Source: Candidatus Hydrogenedentota bacterium
GTDB taxonomy: Bacteria > Hydrogenedentota > Hydrogenedentia > Hydrogenedentiales > CAITNO01
Length of the DNA stretch: 16,892 nt
Direction of reading: 5' to 3'
Assembly (NCBI GenBank): GCA_903922535.1
Contig: CAIXUF010000270.1
Coordinates: 1 to 16,892 of the forward strand
The notes beneath the pieces are model-generated. The model was not told the DNA's origin. It ran no database searches and saw nothing but the letters and a program-made list of their open reading frames with translations. Both the position numbers and the translations under genes were made by a program. Of this stretch, positions 7,781 through 16,172 are shown piece by piece. Positions within the stretch are counted from its first letter, which is position 1. Every line of letters starts with the position of its first letter.

Positions 7781-8128
7781 CTAATCCGCATCTTTGTTCA
7801 TTGCCGCAAGAATGGTTTCTATTTGGGCTTTAAGCGGAACGATGTCGCGGCACGCCGCCTGCCAAACTTCATTCCAATCTATGCCAAAGTAAACGTGGGC
7901 AATGAGAGTCCGCATCCGCATGATTGCCTTCCATGGCACATCAGGATACTGATCGCGCAGCGGCTGTGACAGCTTTGATGCAGCCTCGCCGATGATCTGT
8001 ATGTGGAACAGAATATGGGTGCGGAGCGGTGGGTCTTTGTCGAACTCTTGGCGCGATGCCGGGGTGTACTGCAGAATAACCTCACAGGCGTCAAGAATGT
8101 CCAGAAACCGGAGATGATCGCTTCTCAA
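7781..8128 (-). CDS. hepT: HepT-like HEPN RNase toxin (DUF86)
   Basis: The 115-residue protein is a DUF86/HepT-type HEPN-domain toxin. The HEPN active-site motif RX4HXY is intact as R73-TLIA-H78-V-Y80, and the IQIIGEAASKLS segment is typical of the family. HepT proteins are endoribonucleases; the Tyr of the motif is the residue AMPylated by the partner MntA. The gene start overlaps the stop of the upstream nucleotidyltransferase by 4 nt (ATGA), the standard order for MntA/HepT pairs. It converges on the PfkB kinase, with a 47-nt gap and no visible terminator. Length and motifs look complete, so the pair may be active. Confidence 0.9.
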   Translation of the reverse strand: MRSDHLRFLDILDACEVILQYTPASRQEFDKDPPLRTHILFHIQIIGEAASKLSQPLRDQYPDVPWKAIMRMRTLIAHVYFGIDWNEVWQAACRDIVPLKAQIETILAAMNKDAD

Positions 8129-8415
8129 AGCGGTATGGCCTCCCTGGCAACGCGTTCCTGAAAACGTTCACGCATGCCACCCTCGCTCACGACATCCACG
8201 GTGACGCCAAGCAGTTCTTCGAGATCAACAACGAGCCCGCCATGGTCAAGAAGTGAACGATCCGGGTCAAAACGCACGAGCAGGTCCAGGTCGGAGTCTT
8301 CACGCTGATCACCACGCGCCACAGAGCCAAAGACACGGACGTCATGGGCACCATACCGCGCCGCGACATCCAGAATCTCTTGCCGAAGTGCTTTAATCGT
8401 TTCTTGGCTAATCAT
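8125..8415 (-). CDS. mntA: MntA-like nucleotidyltransferase antitoxin
   Basis: This 96-residue minimal nucleotidyltransferase carries the GSVARGD motif at residues 30-36 followed by Asp42 and Asp44 in SDLDLLV, the metal-binding pair of the fold. In known MntA/HepT systems this protein neutralises the toxin by adding AMP to its HEPN-motif tyrosine. The ATG at 8415 has AGGA 6 nt upstream on the minus strand. It is first of the two-gene operon and overlaps hepT by 4 nt. Its upstream space (8416-8690, 275 bases, shared with the divergent haem protein gene) shows no clear promoter. Confidence 0.9.
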   Translation of the reverse strand: MISQETIKALRQEILDVAARYGAHDVRVFGSVARGDQREDSDLDLLVRFDPDRSLLDHGGLVVDLEELLGVTVDVVSEGGMRERFQERVAREAIPL

Positions 8416-8690
8416 TGCTGGTCCTGTTCATTGACCGGAGGATCTGAAACACGGTGGCGCGTGTCAGACCGGGGTGAAAAACCGATCTCCGACAGCAACA
8501 GTGTCATAAAAAACGTTCCGCAATTCAAATTTGCGCGCGCATCCGCGGATGTTGAATGAAACAACTGCCCGCCCCCATAATGACGCTTCCGCAATGACTG
8601 GCAGGCAACGGCGAATCCCGGCAGCCCCATTACTGGCGAAAACCAAGGGTTTGGCCTCTGACCGCTCCAAACCGTGCAGGGCACTGAAGT

Positions 8691-11600
8691 ATGGCGCATA
8701 CAAACATCCTGGCGAAAACCACAGGACTCTGGCTTATCTTCCTGAGTCTGCCCACGATGGCGTTCCCCGCCGACCGGGTACCGCCGCTGCCCGATTCCTG
8801 CGTCTCCCATCCGCAAGACAAGGCCATCACCGCGGGCGAAATGCGGAAACTGGTCGAGGATGACTGGCTGCGCGCTCTCCAGCGCCCCGTCACGACCCAG
8901 TCGGATGCGGCCGGCGCTTGCGACGGCGTCAAGAACGGCGCCTACGGATTTCACACAGGCCAGGAGGCCAACCCCTGGTGGCAGGTGGACTTGGGCGAAA
9001 ACAGGGTCATCGGACGGATTGTCGTGTACAATCGGCTTGACTACGCGCCCGGTCTGCACAACGTCGACTCCCTGCAAATATCCGCCTCCGATGACGGCAA
9101 GACCTGGACCCTGTGCCATGACAACAAAGGGCTGCATTTCGGCGGCATCAGCGGGGCTCCGCCCCTTGAGGTCTCCTTTGGCAGTCAGGGACTAAAGGCC
9201 CGGTTCATCCGGCTTATGATTCCAAGTCCCGCGCCCATCTTCTTCCATCTCGACGAAGTCGAGATTTACGCCCTCGGAGACGATGCGAAAAACATCGCCC
9301 TGGGTCAGCCGGCAGACCAGATCAGCTTAAGTCCATGGTCCACGGCCAAAATAAACATTCAGGTGGAATACCCGATCTCGGAATACATTGACCGCGCGCA
9401 TAAGGAGGCGTCCCGTCTTCGCGAGCAGGGGGGGGATGTCTCTCCCATCGTGAATAAACTGGAGGGCGTGGCCGCCCGGCTTGCCGCGTTACCCGCAAAG
9501 GCCCCCGACGAAACCCTGCGCGGACTGTACCTGGAGGTCCGCTGGGTGCTCCGACGGTTGGTGCTGCGCAATCCACTGCTGGATTTCGACAGGCTCCTGT
9601 TTGTCAAGCGTTTCACCCAGGAAACCTATCCCGATGTCTGTCTGAACCACATGCCCTGGGTTTCCAAACCCGGCGGGGACCTCTGCGTCCTTTCTCCCGG
9701 TCCGGACAACCGCAGCCTCTTCGCCTCCCTTGCCGATCCTCGGGACACAGCGCCCGACACGCCCGTCGCAACGGTGCGCGCACTGCTCAACAACGCCCTG
9801 GGGCCGGGCCATGTGCACGGGATGGACCTGTGGTACGACGGCAGCCGCATCGTCTTTGGCTATGCCCGCGCGCAGAGCGACAACCCGCCGGAAGGCTGGC
9901 TGGACCGCACGCAGAGCTATCGGCTTCGCCGGGAAGTGGAGCCCATACACATTTTCGAACTGCGCCTTGCCGATGGAAAAGTCCGGCAGTTGACCTCCGG
10001 TGAATGGAGCGACCTGGACCCCACCTACGCGCCCGGCGGGGAAATTGTCTTCGTTTCGGAGCGCTGCGGCACATCGCTGCAATGCAACGAGTATGACAAG
10101 GACGAGACAAGCTGCAATCTCTATGTCATGGGACCGGACGGCGGCGGCATCCGGCGGCTCAGCGCAAACAAGGACGGCGACTATCTGCCGCACTGCCTGG
10201 ACAACGGCATGATCGCCTACACCCGCTGGGAATACCACGAGCGGAGCTGGGCATTCATCCAGTCTCCCTGGGTTATTCGTCCGGACGGAACCGGCGCCGA
10301 CGCGATCTTCAAGCAGCACTTCGTCAATCCCTGGGCGCTGGAGGAGACCCGATCCATACCGGGCAGCGGCAAACTGGTCGCCATTGCGGCGGGCCATCAC
10401 ACCCTTCCCGTCGGGCCGCTGGTGCTGCTCAACCACCGCATGGGCGTCAACGAACCCCGCGGCATCGGCATTGTCACACCCAACATCAATCCCCCGGAGG
10501 GGGGCATGGACGGCGCGCCTGTGCCCGAAGGCGGCGTGTCCGATTACGACGGCTTCTACGGCACCCCCTGGCCGCTGTCCGAAAAGAGCTTCCTCGTCTC
10601 CTACACCCACGGCAGCAAGACCACCGAACCGGCCGGATACGGCCTGTACTTTGTGGATGTTTACGGAAACAAGGAACTCCTCTGCCGCGACCCCAACATC
10701 TCCTGCTTCTCCCCCGTCCCGTTGCGCCCAAGGCCGCTTCCTTCCATCCTCCCGGACGGGACGAACCTGGCGGCAAAAGGGGCGCTGTGCATCGTGAATG
10801 ACATCGGCCACGGCAGCGCGGACATTCCGGCGGACAAGATCCGCTATCTCCGAATCGCCGAGCCGATCGGCTGGCCCTATGACAATGCGCGCGGCGGGCA
10901 GCGCTACGGCGAGGACCACCGTTATGCCGGGCCGGGCTCGGAGCGAAAAAACCTGACCAACTGGACGCCCGTGCGCATACTCGGCGATGCGCCGGTGCAG
11001 CCCGACGGGAGCGTGCGCTTCCGCGTTCCCGCGGACACGGCGGTGTATTTTCAACTGCTCGACGAAAACCGCATGGAGCTGCGGCGCATGCGCTCCTTCA
11101 TCAGTTTCCAGCCGGGAGAGATCCGGGGCTGCGCGGGCTGCCACGAATCCCGGTCGGGGGCCCCCGTGCAGCCCGGAGAGAAGACCACGCAGGCGCTCAG
11201 GAACGGCTCGGATGCCATGCTCCCGGCCCCCTGGGGTGACCGTCCGATTAGTTTTCTGCGGGACGTGCAGCCGGTGCTCGACAAACACTGCGTGAAGTGT
11301 CATGCCGGGCTCAAACCCGCGGGCGGGCTCGACTTCTCCGGGGGACTCCTCTCCGATGACGAGGAGGTGGCCGGTTACGGGCACAACCGCGCGTATGAGA
11401 CCATCCTGGCCAACAGTCTGGTCTCCATGTCCGCGGCGCGCGCACAGGACGCCAGCATCACCCCGCCGGGAGCCTATGGCTCCCTCAAAAGCCGGCTGAT
11501 TTCTGTTCTGGACGATGCGAAACATCCCGGAAAGGTGCAACTCAGCACGGAAGAGCGGCTGCGACTGTCCATGTGGATAGACGCCAACGCCCCCTATCAC

Positions 11601-12005
11601 GACCGCTTTGTGAACAAGCGCCCCGCAGAGGCCGCATACGACCTGGCTGAGGACAAGACGCTCCGTCAGGAACTGCGCCAAATACACGAGCGCCGCTGCA
11701 CGGCCTGCCATGAACCGGACAAAATCACAAGACTGGACTGGGTGGATCTGAACCATCCCGACCAGAGCCTCTTCCTGGCCGCACCGCTTGGCCAATCCAC
11801 ACAGGGCCGCCAGGCATGCACCCAAGCCCCCTACGCCAATACGCAAGACCCGGACTATGCCCAGGCCCTCAACCTCGTCAATGCCGCTGTTTCAAAAACA
11901 TGGGCGAATCCCCGGCGTGACCTGGTCTCGCTCCGTCCGTCCGGGGAAACCATCCCCGCCAAGGAATCTCCACCCCCGGCGGCACTACCGGAGCGAATAC
12001 ACTGA
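8691..12005 (+). CDS. Secreted discoidin / HzsA-like multihaem c-type cytochrome protein
   Basis: The 1104-residue protein has a signal peptide (hydrophobic residues 11-25, likely cleavage after Ala27). A discoidin (F5/8 type C) domain follows at about 47-197, with NPWWQVDLGENRVIGRIVVYNR and HLDEVEIYAL. A helical segment spans about 205-310. A TolB/PD40-like beta-propeller region lies at about 420-560 (GEWSDLDPTYAPGGEIVFVSER). Then comes a part resembling the hydrazine synthase alpha-subunit middle domain. Three c-type haem motifs follow: CAGCH from residue 814, CVKCH from 867 and CTACH from 1003. The protein probably transfers electrons or acts on a carbohydrate-associated substrate outside the cytoplasm; family resemblance does not imply hydrazine synthesis. 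The ATG at 8691 has only a weak upstream GCAGGG, but the signal peptide fixes the start. It stands alone, divergent from mntA. Confidence 0.8.
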   Translation: MAHTNILAKTTGLWLIFLSLPTMAFPADRVPPLPDSCVSHPQDKAITAGEMRKLVEDDWLRALQRPVTTQSDAAGACDGVKNGAYGFHTGQEANPWWQVDLGENRVIGRIVVYNRLDYAPGLHNVDSLQISASDDGKTWTLCHDNKGLHFGGISGAPPLEVSFGSQGLKARFIRLMIPSPAPIFFHLDEVEIYALGDDAKNIALGQPADQISLSPWSTAKINIQVEYPISEYIDRAHKEASRLREQGGDVSPIVNKLEGVAARLAALPAKAPDETLRGLYLEVRWVLRRLVLRNPLLDFDRLLFVKRFTQETYPDVCLNHMPWVSKPGGDLCVLSPGPDNRSLFASLADPRDTAPDTPVATVRALLNNALGPGHVHGMDLWYDGSRIVFGYARAQSDNPPEGWLDRTQSYRLRREVEPIHIFELRLADGKVRQLTSGEWSDLDPTYAPGGEIVFVSERCGTSLQCNEYDKDETSCNLYVMGPDGGGIRRLSANKDGDYLPHCLDNGMIAYTRWEYHERSWAFIQSPWVIRPDGTGADAIFKQHFVNPWALEETRSIPGSGKLVAIAAGHHTLPVGPLVLLNHRMGVNEPRGIGIVTPNINPPEGGMDGAPVPEGGVSDYDGFYGTPWPLSEKSFLVSYTHGSKTTEPAGYGLYFVDVYGNKELLCRDPNISCFSPVPLRPRPLPSILPDGTNLAAKGALCIVNDIGHGSADIPADKIRYLRIAEPIGWPYDNARGGQRYGEDHRYAGPGSERKNLTNWTPVRILGDAPVQPDGSVRFRVPADTAVYFQLLDENRMELRRMRSFISFQPGEIRGCAGCHESRSGAPVQPGEKTTQALRNGSDAMLPAPWGDRPISFLRDVQPVLDKHCVKCHAGLKPAGGLDFSGGLLSDDEEVAGYGHNRAYETILANSLVSMSAARAQDASITPPGAYGSLKSRLISVLDDAKHPGKVQLSTEERLRLSMWIDANAPYHDRFVNKRPAEAAYDLAEDKTLRQELRQIHERRCTACHEPDKITRLDWVDLNHPDQSLFLAAPLGQSTQGRQACTQAPYANTQDPDYAQALNLVNAAVSKTWANPRRDLVSLRPSGETIPAKESPPPAALPERIH

Positions 12006-12135
12006 CATCCCAATGGCCCAGGCTGCGTTCATGGATGCGTTTGCGCAAGTGTTCAATTCCTGTTCCGTAGATTCAACGCATTTAAGGTGTCATAATCAGC
12101 CTCGTGCATGTGATGACTTCTTGCGCAACACACCC

Positions 12136-12166
12136 CTCTCTGCGCATTCTCTGCGTTCTCTGCGGT
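12136..12166. repeat. 9-bp-unit repeat, copy 1 (31 bases)
   Basis: This copy contains two TTCTCTGCG units. It is identical to the copy at 16483-16522 except that the latter has one extra 9-base unit. Open frames across both read SAHSLRSLR (plus) or ENAENAQR (minus), a widespread non-coding repeat pattern in environmental genomes. Confidence 0.75.
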
Positions 12167-12257
12167 AAATTCACTCTTCTGGCCGGCAACCCGGACCATT
12201 TTCATGCTTTCCGGATGAGCCACAGGCTCATGAAGTCTCATTCCCAATTCCCAATTA

Positions 12258-12286
12258 TTGAAGTGCAGCAGGGGCTTTGCTAGACT
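12258..12286 (+). promoter_or_regulatory. Candidate sigma70-type promoter for the aldolase-iolB genes
   Basis: TTGAAG (12258-12263) and TAGACT (12281-12286) are separated by exactly 17 bp, with a TGC extended -10 element just before the -10. This would place the transcript start near 12293, about 50 nt ahead of the aldolase ATG. Two of six bases at each box deviate from consensus. Confidence 0.45.
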
Positions 12287-12343
12287 CCGGCGAAGGGCGG
12301 TAGGCTTCTTGTCCTGCGCCGCCGCACCATGGAGAACAGCGTC

Positions 12344-13372
12344 ATGCCGGTAGCCGATCATGCCATGTACATCCGAATGCTCGACCGGGCCTTGTCCGGG
12401 GGCTTCGCCTATCCGGCAATCAACGTGCTGGAATTGACCAGCCTCAACGCGGCCATCGAGGGCTTTGCCGCCGCGCAAAGCGACGGCATTATCCAGATTT
12501 CCGTGGCGGCGGGAATGCATTCTTCCGGCCCGGCAAAGGACCCTGTGCTGGGGACCATAACGCTGGCCGAGCATGCGCGGCGCATCGCGGAAAAGGTCGG
12601 GGTGTATGTGGCGGTTCATTCCGACCACTGCCCAACCGCAAAGGTCGATTCCTTCCTGAAACCGCTCATCGCCGAAACAGCACGCCGCCGCGCGTCGGGT
12701 CTGCCCAATCTCTTCCAAAGCCACATGTACGACGGCAGCGATCTGCCGATGCGCGAGAATCTGCGCATCGCGGAGGAATTGCTCGCGCTGTGCCGTGACA
12801 ACGAGATAGTCTTGGAGGTGGAGGCAGGCGTCGTGGGCGGCGAGGAGGACGGAATGTCCGTCGCGCCAAACGCCAAACTCTACACCACGCCGGAAGACAT
12901 GCTGCTGGTCTATGAAAGGCTGAGCCGGGTGAAAGGGGGGCGCTTCATGCTCGCCGCCACCTTCGGCAATGTGCACGGCGTCTACAAGCCGGGGCACGTG
13001 AAACTGATGCCCGCCATTCTCCGGGAGGGCCAGCAGGCCGTAACGGACCGGTACGGTGACTCCGCGCGAATGTGGCTGGTGTTTCACGGGGGCTCAGGCA
13101 CAGAGACCGCCGAGATTCATGAGACGCTGAACTATGGCGTGGTCAAAATGAATATCCACACGGACACCCAATACGCACTGACCCGCGCAGTGGCGGACCA
13201 TATGTTTACGCGTTATAACGGAGTGCTCAAAGTGGACGATGAGGTGGGCGTAAAGCAGGACTATCTTGCCAGCACCTGGCTGGACAAAGGCCGATCGGGC
13301 ATGGCGGCGCGGGTGGTCCAAGCATGCGAAGAACTGAAATCTACCGGTAAGAGCATGGGAGTAACGCAGTGA
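12344..13372 (+). CDS. Class II fructose-bisphosphate-type aldolase, probable IolJ role
   Basis: The 342-residue protein is a class II (zinc) aldolase of the long FbaA/mycobacterial type. It has catalytic Asp94 and zinc ligands His95 (in HSDHC), His211 (in FGNVHGVYKPG) and His248 (in VFHGGSG). The otherwise strongly conserved NIDTD motif reads NIHTD, with His272 in place of Asp. In this inositol cluster it probably cleaves 5-dehydro-2-deoxy-D-gluconate 6-phosphate to DHAP and malonate semialdehyde (IolJ step), since the local IolC lacks the fused DUF2090 aldolase; a glycolytic aldolase cannot be excluded. The ATG at 12344 has GGAG 9 nt upstream and is preferred over the ATG at 12329, which has no ribosome site. 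Its stop overlaps the iolB start by 4 nt. Confidence 0.87.
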   Translation: MPVADHAMYIRMLDRALSGGFAYPAINVLELTSLNAAIEGFAAAQSDGIIQISVAAGMHSSGPAKDPVLGTITLAEHARRIAEKVGVYVAVHSDHCPTAKVDSFLKPLIAETARRRASGLPNLFQSHMYDGSDLPMRENLRIAEELLALCRDNEIVLEVEAGVVGGEEDGMSVAPNAKLYTTPEDMLLVYERLSRVKGGRFMLAATFGNVHGVYKPGHVKLMPAILREGQQAVTDRYGDSARMWLVFHGGSGTETAEIHETLNYGVVKMNIHTDTQYALTRAVADHMFTRYNGVLKVDDEVGVKQDYLASTWLDKGRSGMAARVVQACEELKSTGKSMGVTQ

Positions 13373-14259
13373 AACAGTACGACGAAAAGAACCTTTTGAT
13401 AACGCCCTCGTCGCATTCAAATGATCCGGGACTGATGCTGTCCATCACACCGGAAGGCGCGGGTTGGGAATACATTTCTTTTCAAGTCCGGCGACTCGAT
13501 TCTGGAAGCTCATGGAGATTCAAGACCGACGAGAACGAACTGGCCCTGGTGAATCTCAGCGGGCGATACACGGTTGAGTCGGATAAAGGCACGTGGACCG
13601 GCATCGGCGGACGACGTTCACCCTTTGAAGACGCGGCGCATGCATTGTATTTGCCCCGGCACACGGCGTTCACCGTTACTGCGGAAGATGCCGGAGAATT
13701 CGCTGTCACGTGGTGCCCCACAGACGAAGATCATGAACCATGGCTGATTATCCCTGAGACCGTTCGCCGTGGCCTGCGGGGCGGCGACAATGTAACCCGC
13801 CATATCAACGACCTGCTGCCGCCCGGTTCGCCCGTGCACCGGCTGGTGCTGGTCGAGGTCTACACACCGGGCGGCAATTGGAGCAGCTATCCCCCGCACA
13901 AGCATGACGTGCATGCAGTGGATGCCGTCGGCAATATTCTGGAGGCCGACCTCGAGGAAGTATATTACTACCGGGTTGATCCGCCCGAAGGCTACGCGTT
14001 TCAACGTGTATACACCGACGAGGGCTGTCCCCTGCACCAGGCCGGTTTCCCCATCGACGCGGTCGTGCTCGCGAAGGATGGCTGCGCCGTGCTGGTGCCA
14101 GAAGGCTATCATCCTGTGGTGAGCGCGCCGGGCTACACCACCTACTATTTGAATGTGCTGGCGGGTAGCGCGCAGAGCCTCGCCGCCCGGGATGATCCCC
14201 GGTACAGTTGGGTGAAAGAGACCTATCGCGGCAGCGACGACCGCTTGCCGCTGTACTGA
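13369..14259 (+). CDS. iolB: 5-deoxy-glucuronate isomerase
   Basis: The 296-residue cupin protein matches IolB, which converts 5-deoxy-D-glucuronate to 5-dehydro-2-deoxy-D-gluconate in cytosolic myo-inositol breakdown. Diagnostic segments are YPPHKHD (metal-binding His177 and His179), LEEVYYYR, and VPEGYHPVVSAPGY near the C-terminus. Length is normal for the family. It starts with GTG, overlapping the aldolase stop (GTGA), with GGGAG 7 nt upstream; translational coupling is likely. A second MntA/HepT pair follows instead of the expected next iol gene. Confidence 0.93.
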   Translation: MKQYDEKNLLITPSSHSNDPGLMLSITPEGAGWEYISFQVRRLDSGSSWRFKTDENELALVNLSGRYTVESDKGTWTGIGGRRSPFEDAAHALYLPRHTAFTVTAEDAGEFAVTWCPTDEDHEPWLIIPETVRRGLRGGDNVTRHINDLLPPGSPVHRLVLVEVYTPGGNWSSYPPHKHDVHAVDAVGNILEADLEEVYYYRVDPPEGYAFQRVYTDEGCPLHQAGFPIDAVVLAKDGCAVLVPEGYHPVVSAPGYTTYYLNVLAGSAQSLAARDDPRYSWVKETYRGSDDRLPLY

Positions 14260-14281
14260 TACGGGACCCAAACGGGGCTCG

Positions 14282-14290
14282 TGGTATAAT
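14282..14290 (+). promoter_or_regulatory. Extended -10 promoter (TGGTATAAT) for the second MntA/HepT pair
   Basis: A perfect TATAAT at 14285-14290 preceded by TG at the extended -10 position begins 23 nt after the iolB stop. No good -35 lies 17 bp upstream, as is common for extended -10 promoters. It gives the toxin-antitoxin pair independent transcription from within the iol cluster and would also read into iolC. Confidence 0.6.
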
Positions 14291-14331
14291 AGCTGGCGTT
14301 TCGATTCAAGGCATATAGGGAGATTCGTGCT

Positions 14332-14610
14332 TTGGTGCAAATGCAGTCCGAAATTGACAAAGCGGTTGCCATTCTCCTGCGCAATGGCGCGCGGGAAGTG
14401 TATCTCTTTGGGTCACATGCCCGCGGCGATGCCTCCCCCGAATCAGATCTGGACTTGGCCATACGCGGCATGCCGCCCGAGCACTTCTACCGTGCTGTCG
14501 GGGAGATCTGCTCAACCCTGTCCGTTCCGGCGGATATTGTGGACCTGGATGATTCCAGTCCGTCTCTCGATTATCTGAGGGAGCATGGAGACTTTCTGCG
14601 TGTCGCATGA
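14332..14610 (+). CDS. MntA-type nucleotidyltransferase (second pair)
   Basis: The 92-residue minimal nucleotidyltransferase has GSHARGD at residues 27-33 and the metal-binding Asp39 and Asp41 in SDLDLAI. The third acidic strand is suggested by ADIVDLDD. It is clearly different in sequence from the first MntA at 8125-8415, so this is not a recent duplication. AGGGAG at 14317-14322 favours the TTG at 14332 (9 nt) or GTG at 14335 (12 nt) over the ATG at 14341 (18 nt). By family precedent it is the antitoxin that AMPylates its HEPN partner, whose start it overlaps. Confidence 0.85.
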   Translation: MVQMQSEIDKAVAILLRNGAREVYLFGSHARGDASPESDLDLAIRGMPPEHFYRAVGEICSTLSVPADIVDLDDSSPSLDYLREHGDFLRVA

Positions 14611-15064
14611 GTTGAGTCTCCTGATTGCCTCTGAATTGCGGCAGATCAACATGTTAATCGGGCCGCGGCGGGCGCTAATCGCGCGAAGCATCAGCGGGTC
14701 CGTGTCACTGGAAGACATCGACGCATTGTCGGCACTTCTGCACTCCGCCTACACAGCCATGGAACGCATCATGACACATGTCGCCAAAAAGGAGGGTGTC
14801 CATGAAGATCTGCGGTCCAAGGCATTTATGTGGCATACAGCCCTTCTGAGTGCCCTTGCAACTTCAACGGACAGTCGGCCCCGCGTAATCAGTGAAGGAC
14901 TGTACATTCAGCTTAATGAATATCTCGGATTTCGACATGTGTTCCGCCACGCCTATTTGCACGAATTACAGTGGAGCAAAATGCACCCTCTCGTGGAGAA
15001 CTTGGAGAGTGTGATTCATCAATTCCAGTCCGAGATCAACGATTATCTGCGCAAACGCCCTTGA
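14585..15064 (+). CDS. HepT-like HEPN-domain toxin (second pair)
   Basis: The 159-residue protein carries an intact HEPN motif R117-HVFR-H122-A-Y124, followed by HELQW, as in the longer HepT-like branch. It is longer than and unlike the first HepT (115 residues). The predicted role is an RNase toxin held in check by the overlapping nucleotidyltransferase. The ATG at 14585 overlaps the partner by 26 nt; later in-frame GTG (14600) and TTG (14612) are alternatives. It sits between iolB and iolC, whose start is 39 nt beyond its stop. Confidence 0.8.
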   Translation: METFCVSHELSLLIASELRQINMLIGPRRALIARSISGSVSLEDIDALSALLHSAYTAMERIMTHVAKKEGVHEDLRSKAFMWHTALLSALATSTDSRPRVISEGLYIQLNEYLGFRHVFRHAYLHELQWSKMHPLVENLESVIHQFQSEINDYLRKRP

Positions 15065-15103
15065 AATATCAGGGACCATGCCCTGGCCCCATTGGAGTAT
15101 TAC

Positions 15104-16132
15104 ATGACGCAAGAGACTCTTTTTGATTCCGTGCACATGGGCCGTTCGTCCATTGACTTGTACAGCGACGATGTCGGCGCGCCCTTTGTGGAGATTACCA
15201 AGTTTGCGGCCTATGTCGGCGGGTCGCCGCTGAACATAAGCGTCGGCGGGCGCCGGTTGGGCATGAACACCGCCGTACTGACCGCGCTGGGCGCGGACCC
15301 CGTGGGCGATTTCATTCTGCATTTTCTCAACCGGGAAGGGGTGGAGACCGGCTTTATCACGCGCAAACCCGGCCACCGCACGAGTGCTGTGGTGCTGGGC
15401 ATCGAGCCGCCCAGCAAATTCCCCTTGGTCTACTACCGCGACAACTGCGCCGACATCGAAATGACCATTGACGACGTGCTGGCGGCCCCGGTGACGCGGT
15501 GCAAGGTGTTTCAGTTTGCCGGCACCAACCTATGCAAGGAACCCTGCCGCAGCGCCACCTTCTTCGCCGCAGAACAGGCCCGCGCGGCCGGGGCCGAGGT
15601 GGTCTTCGACATCGATTTCCGGCCGGACCAGTGGCACGACCCGCGCGCCTTCGGCGTGACAGCCCGGGCCATCCTGCCGCTGGTGGACATCGTGCTGGGC
15701 ACGGACGACGAGATTAATGCGGCCATGCTGCGCGACCCGGCGCAGATAACCCTGACTCATTCCCAAGTGTCGGACACCAAAGTCGCGGGCGATGTGGACG
15801 CGGGAATTGCGGCACTGCTGGCGTTGGGTCCCAAGGCGCTGGTGCAAAAGCGCGGCGCCGACGGCGCAAGGGTCCATGTCAAGCGGGCCGACGGCACGGT
15901 AGAGCAGATTGACGCGCCGGGCTATCCCGTCGAGGTCTACAACATTCTGGGCGCGGGCGACGCCTTTGCGGCAGGCTTTATCTGCGGACATATCCTCGGC
16001 ATGGGCTGGCGCAAAGCGGGACGGCTCGGCGCGGCCTGCGGCGCGATTGTCGTGACAAAGCACGGCTGCGCCAACTTCATGCCCACCTGGGACGAGGTCA
16101 TGGAGTTCGTCGAGGCCCGCGGCGGTCTGTAA
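15104..16132 (+). CDS. iolC: 5-dehydro-2-deoxygluconokinase
   Basis: The 342-residue PfkB-family kinase phosphorylates 5-dehydro-2-deoxy-D-gluconate with ATP, the step before the aldolase. Diagnostic features are the N-terminal GRSSIDLYSDDVGAPFVEI segment with FAAYVGGSPLNIS, FDIDFRPDQW in the middle, and the catalytic NILGAGDAFAAGF with Asp286. It ends normally and lacks the C-terminal DUF2090 aldolase domain found in fused versions, which fits a separate aldolase in the cluster. The ATG at 15104 has GGAG 6 nt upstream; an in-frame TTG at 15092 is rejected because it would include that site. A small 5-bp hairpin (15070-15085) lies in its leader. Confidence 0.93.
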   Translation: MTQETLFDSVHMGRSSIDLYSDDVGAPFVEITKFAAYVGGSPLNISVGGRRLGMNTAVLTALGADPVGDFILHFLNREGVETGFITRKPGHRTSAVVLGIEPPSKFPLVYYRDNCADIEMTIDDVLAAPVTRCKVFQFAGTNLCKEPCRSATFFAAEQARAAGAEVVFDIDFRPDQWHDPRAFGVTARAILPLVDIVLGTDDEINAAMLRDPAQITLTHSQVSDTKVAGDVDAGIAALLALGPKALVQKRGADGARVHVKRADGTVEQIDAPGYPVEVYNILGAGDAFAAGFICGHILGMGWRKAGRLGAACGAIVVTKHGCANFMPTWDEVMEFVEARGGL

Positions 16133-16172
16133 GGTCGTGCGCACGGCGCGCATCACGTGAGGAACGAACGGC

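Larger units (their letters stand above)
12006..12343. other. Intergenic region before the inositol cluster
   Basis: About 340 bases without a gene. It holds one copy of the TTCTCTGCG-unit repeat (12136-12166), a perfect 7-bp hairpin ATGAGCC-ACA-GGCTCAT (12215-12231), a short tandem of ATTCCCA units near 12240-12255, and a promoter candidate (12258-12286). Confidence 0.55.

Noticed and set aside
9489..11846. 785-codon minus-strand open frame
   Set aside because: Antisense shadow of the haem protein gene, whose plus frame has a signal peptide and three CxxCH motifs.
8691..12005. Hydrazine synthase subunit (anammox)
   Set aside because: Only distant domain similarity; the discoidin domain and lack of HzsB/HzsC neighbours argue against it.
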